DNA from: CAZJKE01 sp964555625
GTDB lineage: Bacteria > Planctomycetota > Phycisphaerae > Phycisphaerales > SM1A02
DNA length: 24,205 nt
Assembly (NCBI GenBank): GCA_964555625.1
Contig: CAZKTE010000024.1
Coordinates: 1-24,205, forward strand
Reading direction: 5' to 3'
Position 1 is the stretch's first letter; every line of letters begins with the position of its first letter. The position numbers and the translations under genes were made by a program. The notes under the pieces are model-generated. The model searched no databases, was not told where the DNA came from, and was given only the letters and a program-made list of their open reading frames with translations. Shown in pieces: positions 20,951 to 24,205 of the stretch.

Positions 20951-23900
20951 TCACGGACGGGGCAGCGAGCCGAGCACGTCGATCAGGTCGGCAGCGTCGA
21001 CCACCCCGTCGCCACTGACGTCAGCGGACGCGTCGTCGCCCCCGAATGCCTCTAGGACGGCCAGGACGTCGAGCGTGTCCACGATCCCGTCGTGGTTCAC
21101 GTCGAGCTGGCACTGGTCCAGGACGCCATTGGCATCAAGATCGGCCCCGAGGCCCAGCAGGAGCTCGCAGCCGTCGGGCACGTTGTTTCCATTGCAGTCG
21201 TCGCTTGAGACGCCCGCGAGCAGCACCGACGAGCCGCTGTCGGGCATGACGCCCACGATGGTCGCGATGCCGTCCTGCAGCAGGGTCGAGGCCAGGCCCG
21301 ACTCCACCTCTCGCACGGCCAGCGACCGCACGTGTCGCCAGGTCAGCGTGTCGTCGAGGAAGAAGAGTTCTGCGCTGCCGTCGCGTCCACTGATGACCGC
21401 GCGGTTGCTCACAGGCAGCGTCCAGCGATCGTCCGAGGTGAGCAGCAGGTCCGGCGCCAGCGAGAGGTCCGCATCGCCGACGATGCACAGGGCCCATGGT
21501 CGCCAGAGCTCGTCGCCGGGCTTGGTGCCATTGATCCCGATACTGGGCCCATTGTCCATGTCGCTGGATGTCTGGTTGCCGCCATCAGCTGGCGGTGCGA
21601 TCAGCACGGTCGGGTCGATCCAGGCGTCCGAGGGTGCGTGGCCGGGTGTGCCATCGCCCCAGCAACTGACGCGGAGGCCGATCGCCGGGCCGCCCCAGGT
21701 GCTGTTGGTACCGCAGGACGAGTTGGCTCGCACGCGGTAGAAGTAGGACACGCCGGGCGTCCCCCCATGGTCATGGTATGGCGGCGTCACACCGAATGCG
21801 ATGATGCTCCCGGTACCGTTCAGCGTCGTTGATCGCGCCACGTCGAAGTTGTTGCCAGAGCCGAACCAGTCCACAACGACGCGATCGCAGAGGTTGGTCG
21901 TGGCGGTCACGTTCTGGGGCGGGTCCGCGGCGGGCGCGTAGTAGCCGTGTTCCCCGGGGCCGAGGTTGTTGTCGCAGGGTGACTGGTCGTCGTACTCGGC
22001 GGTGACCCAGTAGTAGTAGCTAATCCACGGGCTGTTGATCACCGTATCACTGTCATCGAGGTACTCCGTGCCGCTGATGCTCGACGCAAGCGGGACGGCG
22101 GTCGATGGTCCCGCTGAGAGGCTGCGCCACACGGTGTAGGTCTCGGCGCCGTCGACGTCACTCCAAGTGATGCGAATGCCATCGCAGTCAGTCCCGTCAC
22201 TGGCAATGACTACGGACGGGTGCCCAAGACCAGTGTCCGCGTAGCCGGTGTCCCCGTCACTAAAGTCGCTGTCCCCGCACTGGTCGTCGTCGGCCTTGAC
22301 GTAGTAGTAGTACGTCGAGGTCCCCGTGTTGTAGTCCGTCCAGGTGGTGCCGAGTGTCTGGCCCAGTTCAGTGGCGAGGTCAGGGTCGTTGGTGTCGCTG
22401 CGGTACACGTAGTACCTCTCCGCGGAAGCCACCGGGTTCCAACTGATGAAGACATCGCACGGCAGCGTGCCGTCCGATGCGGTGACGCCCGTTGGCGGAA
22501 GCACGGACAGCGCTGCGGCGGGGTCGGACTCCGTCTGGTCCGAAGCGCCGCAGAGGTTCGAGCATCCCACCCAGTAGGCATACTCCACGCCAGTAGCCAC
22601 CTCGTCGTCCGAGTAGGCGGTGGATGCGCCGTTCTCCATGAGGACGTCGGCATCCTCGAAGTTGTAGTCACCGTTCTCATCCGCGGTGCCGCGCCAGAGC
22701 GTGTAGAAGTCTGCACCGGGCACCTGACTCCAGTTCAGGTTGATCGAAAGGCAGGACGGCGAGGCGATCAGGACGTTCGGGGTACCCGGCGCAGTGATGC
22801 TACGGCCGGTGGACGGCTGGGAGGCAGAACTTGCGCCGCACGAATTGTCAGCCTTGATCCAGTAGATGTAGGACGCACCGGACTCGATGGGCGCCCAGTC
22901 CGTGGCCGTCGTCGAGTCGATGAAGAGGAAGTCCGCGTGCTTGGTGACCAGGGGTGCCGCGCCGGGCTCGTTCGGATCGAAACCGGGATCGGTGGCGCGG
23001 AAGATCGTGAACGTGGCGCCGTCGCCGGGATGATCCCAGGTGACGCGGATCTCGTCACAGTAGGTGTCAAACGTCGCGTCCACGTCATCGGGCACCACGA
23101 TGGACGGCAGGGCGAACCCGGCGTCGGGAATGCTCATGGTGGTCTCGCCGCAGACGCCCTCCGCCGTTACCCAGTAGAAGTACTGGACGTTGGGCAAGGC
23201 GTCGTTGTCGATGTATTGGGCTCCATCGGTGTGCGTCAGCAGCTGGGCCGTGGTCGAGTTGTTGGTCGTATTGCGGTAGACGAGGTAGGTCGTCGCGCCG
23301 GATACGGCATTCCATGAAACGTGCAGGAATCCGCAGTCGGTGCCATCGGTAGCGTTCACCCCGGTGGGCGTCTCGAGATCGGCAGACCAGCCAGCATTGC
23401 CGAAGTTCAGGAACGGGCTGAGACCGCAGTCGTTCTCGGCGCGGACCCAGTAGAAGTAGATCTCGCCTGGATCCACGTCGGGATCCGTGAAGGTCGGGAT
23501 GAACGAGTAGCCCAGGAGCGTCGCAAGTTCCGGCGGGTTGTTCTCGTCGCCGCGGTAGATGCTGTATCGCGAGGCCGAGGGCACGCCGGTCCAGTTGATG
23601 ACCACCGAGTCGCACTGCGAGCCCTGGGATGCCAGGGCCGTCGGCGAGTCTTCAAGGATTGTCGCTGGCCAGCCCGTGGCGCTCAGGCTTCCGCCGCTGA
23701 TCCCGCAGGAGTTGACCGACTGGATCCAGTAGTGGTAGACCTCACCGGGATCGAAGCCGCCGACCGGTCCAGCGTCGGTGAATGGCGGATACGGCCAGGA
23801 TCCCTCAATCTCCTCGGCGGTGGCAAAGTCGTTCAGGGTGCTGCGAAGAATGCGGTAGCCCTGCGCCGCGGTCGTCGCTTCCCAGGCCACCAGGATCTCC

Positions 23901-24205
23901 TCGCAGTACTCGCCGAGCGATGCGACGACGTCGTCGGGAATCTCAATCGGCGGCCGGGCAATGCCCGCCTCCGGCGGCGAGAACAGCTCCGGAAGCGTGC
24001 AGAAGTTATTGAAGGACGTGATGAAGTAGTAGAGGTCGTCCTCGTAGATCGGCGGATCACCGTCGACGAACTCCGGTCCAAAGGACGTGCCGATGAAGTT
24101 CCCCGCCCCAATCGGATCGGGCGGCGAGGGTACCTCGCTCCGGTAGATCCGGTAGCCAGTGGCACCCGGTACCGCATCCCACTCGATCTCCACGACACCA
24201 CAGGG
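20951..24205 (-). CDS. Large secreted Fn3-like repeat protein with dockerin-like C-terminus (5' end outside window)
   Basis: The reading frame is open to the window edge, so the N-terminus and any signal peptide are missing; about 1,084 residues are visible. About nine Fn3-like modules of 85-105 residues come first, each with a VxxSWxxVxGAxxYxVYR strand pair and a Y.YWVxAxNxCG strand. A unique segment of about 150 residues follows (SDMDNGPSIGINGTKPGDELWRPW, SDDRWTLPVSNRAVISGRDGSAELFF). Then comes a DCNGNNVPDGCE/DLDANGVLDQCQ calcium-loop region and a dockerin-like pair of EF-hand loops (DVNHDGIVDTLD and DVSGDGVVDAAD). It is probably extracellular. Binding of surface glycans or other proteins is possible, but no catalytic domain is visible. 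Confidence 0.88.
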   Translation of the reverse strand, partial: PCGVVEIEWDAVPGATGYRIYRSEVPSPPDPIGAGNFIGTSFGPEFVDGDPPIYEDDLYYFITSFNNFCTLPELFSPPEAGIARPPIEIPDDVVASLGEYCEEILVAWEATTAAQGYRILRSTLNDFATAEEIEGSWPYPPFTDAGPVGGFDPGEVYHYWIQSVNSCGISGGSLSATGWPATILEDSPTALASQGSQCDSVVINWTGVPSASRYSIYRGDENNPPELATLLGYSFIPTFTDPDVDPGEIYFYWVRAENDCGLSPFLNFGNAGWSADLETPTGVNATDGTDCGFLHVSWNAVSGATTYLVYRNTTNNSTTAQLLTHTDGAQYIDNDALPNVQYFYWVTAEGVCGETTMSIPDAGFALPSIVVPDDVDATFDTYCDEIRVTWDHPGDGATFTIFRATDPGFDPNEPGAAPLVTKHADFLFIDSTTATDWAPIESGASYIYWIKADNSCGASSASQPSTGRSITAPGTPNVLIASPSCLSINLNWSQVPGADFYTLWRGTADENGDYNFEDADVLMENGASTAYSDDEVATGVEYAYWVGCSNLCGASDQTESDPAAALSVLPPTGVTASDGTLPCDVFISWNPVASAERYYVYRSDTNDPDLATELGQTLGTTWTDYNTGTSTYYYYVKADDDQCGDSDFSDGDTGYADTGLGHPSVVIASDGTDCDGIRITWSDVDGAETYTVWRSLSAGPSTAVPLASSISGTEYLDDSDTVINSPWISYYYWVTAEYDDQSPCDNNLGPGEHGYYAPAADPPQNVTATTNLCDRVVVDWFGSGNNFDVARSTTLNGTGSIIAFGVTPPYHDHGGTPGVSYFYRVRANSSCGTNSTWGGPAIGLRVSCWGDGTPGHAPSDAWIDPTVLIAPPADGGNQTSSDMDNGPSIGINGTKPGDELWRPWALCIVGDADLSLAPDLLLTSDDRWTLPVSNRAVISGRDGSAELFFLDDTLTWRHVRSLAVREVESGLASTLLQDGIATIVGVMPDSGSSVLLAGVSSDDCNGNNVPDGCELLLGLGADLDANGVLDQCQLDVNHDGIVDTLDVLAVLEAFGGDDASADVSGDGVVDAADLIDVLGSLPRP
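20954..21103 (-). other. Dockerin-like C-terminal domain
   Basis: The last 50 codons encode two EF-hand-type loops, DVNHDGIVDTLD and DVSGDGVVDAAD, each followed by a hydrophobic helix (LAVLEAFGG, LIDVLGSL). This is the type I dockerin layout common at the end of secreted planctomycete proteins. No cohesin partner is seen here. Confidence 0.8.
21104..21205 (-). other. DCNGNNVPD calcium-loop region
   Basis: Just before the dockerin-like domain, the protein has DCNGNNVPDGCELL and DLDANGVLDQCQ. These Asp/Asn-rich loops with paired Cys resemble thrombospondin type 3 or EF-hand calcium loops. In my recollection, this motif next to a dockerin-like end is typical of Phycisphaerae exported proteins. 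Confidence 0.65.
21661..24205 (-). repeat. About nine diverged tandem Fn3-like modules, each with a Cys pair
   Basis: Each module has one Cys early (usually xxCDxVxVxW) and one near its end (xNxCGxS). Counting residues from the codon at 24193, the pairs are roughly 97/163, 194/256, 287/348, 379/452, 481/548, 579/639, 670/740 and 769/827, plus a first module whose early Cys is at 24200-24202 and late Cys is residue 65. Modules differ in sequence and in linker length, so the array is old rather than recently amplified. Confidence 0.8.

Noticed and set aside
20951..24205. Recent DNA-level tandem duplication in the Fn3-like array
   Set aside because: Modules share protein motifs but not long stretches of identical DNA, so recent amplification is not supported.

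Overview
The window is a G+C-rich, gene-dense bacterial chromosome segment with no gene-free stretch above about 130 bases. It most likely comes from a planctomycete of the Phycisphaerae type. Three things support this (family knowledge plus inference): a secreted protein ending in a DCNGNNVPD calcium-loop motif and a dockerin-like double EF-hand; two tandem membrane proteins with the CxxCGYDLRGL...CPECG zinc ribbon; and several small lipoproteins without clear relatives. Most other genes are core metabolism or information processing. I see no insertion sequence, phage gene, CRISPR array, tRNA or rRNA.

Layout. 1-2495: end of a membrane protein and a crotonase-like gene (+), convergent with thiC (-), which has a clear TPP riboswitch. 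2629-4069 (+): a lipoprotein and the 23S rRNA methyltransferase rlmE. 4066-10560 (-): an apparent purL-purQ-membrane protein-membrane protein cluster followed by a Gfo/Idh/MocA oxidoreductase with its own promoter. 10626-15081 (+): rnhA, rpsL-rpsG (a str operon without fusA or tuf next to it), a lipoprotein, a MoeB/ThiF-type E1 enzyme and panB. 15063-15854 (-): a lone Opp/Dpp-type ABC ATPase. 15898-19385 (+): thyA-folA-small Cys-rich protein-xerD, then a helical exported protein of unknown function. 19373-24205 (-): a large Fn3-repeat secreted protein (N-terminus outside the window), a small lipoprotein and a tRNA-dihydrouridine synthase.

How it works together. thyA and folA form the dTMP/folate pair. 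PurL (with a duplicated PurS-like N-terminus) and PurQ together make a complete FGAM synthase. thiC is under TPP control. The strongest cross-cutting signal is regulatory: a TANNNT -10 box lies 6-8 nt before the start codon of seven genes, and 12 nt before two more. None of these nine has a clear Shine-Dalgarno sequence, while most genes inside operons do have one. This suggests widespread leaderless or nearly leaderless mRNAs. Promoters are packed into neighbouring genes (two stop codons form the first half of the next gene's -10 box), divergent genes share mirrored -10 boxes, and all four convergent pairs overlap at their 3' ends.
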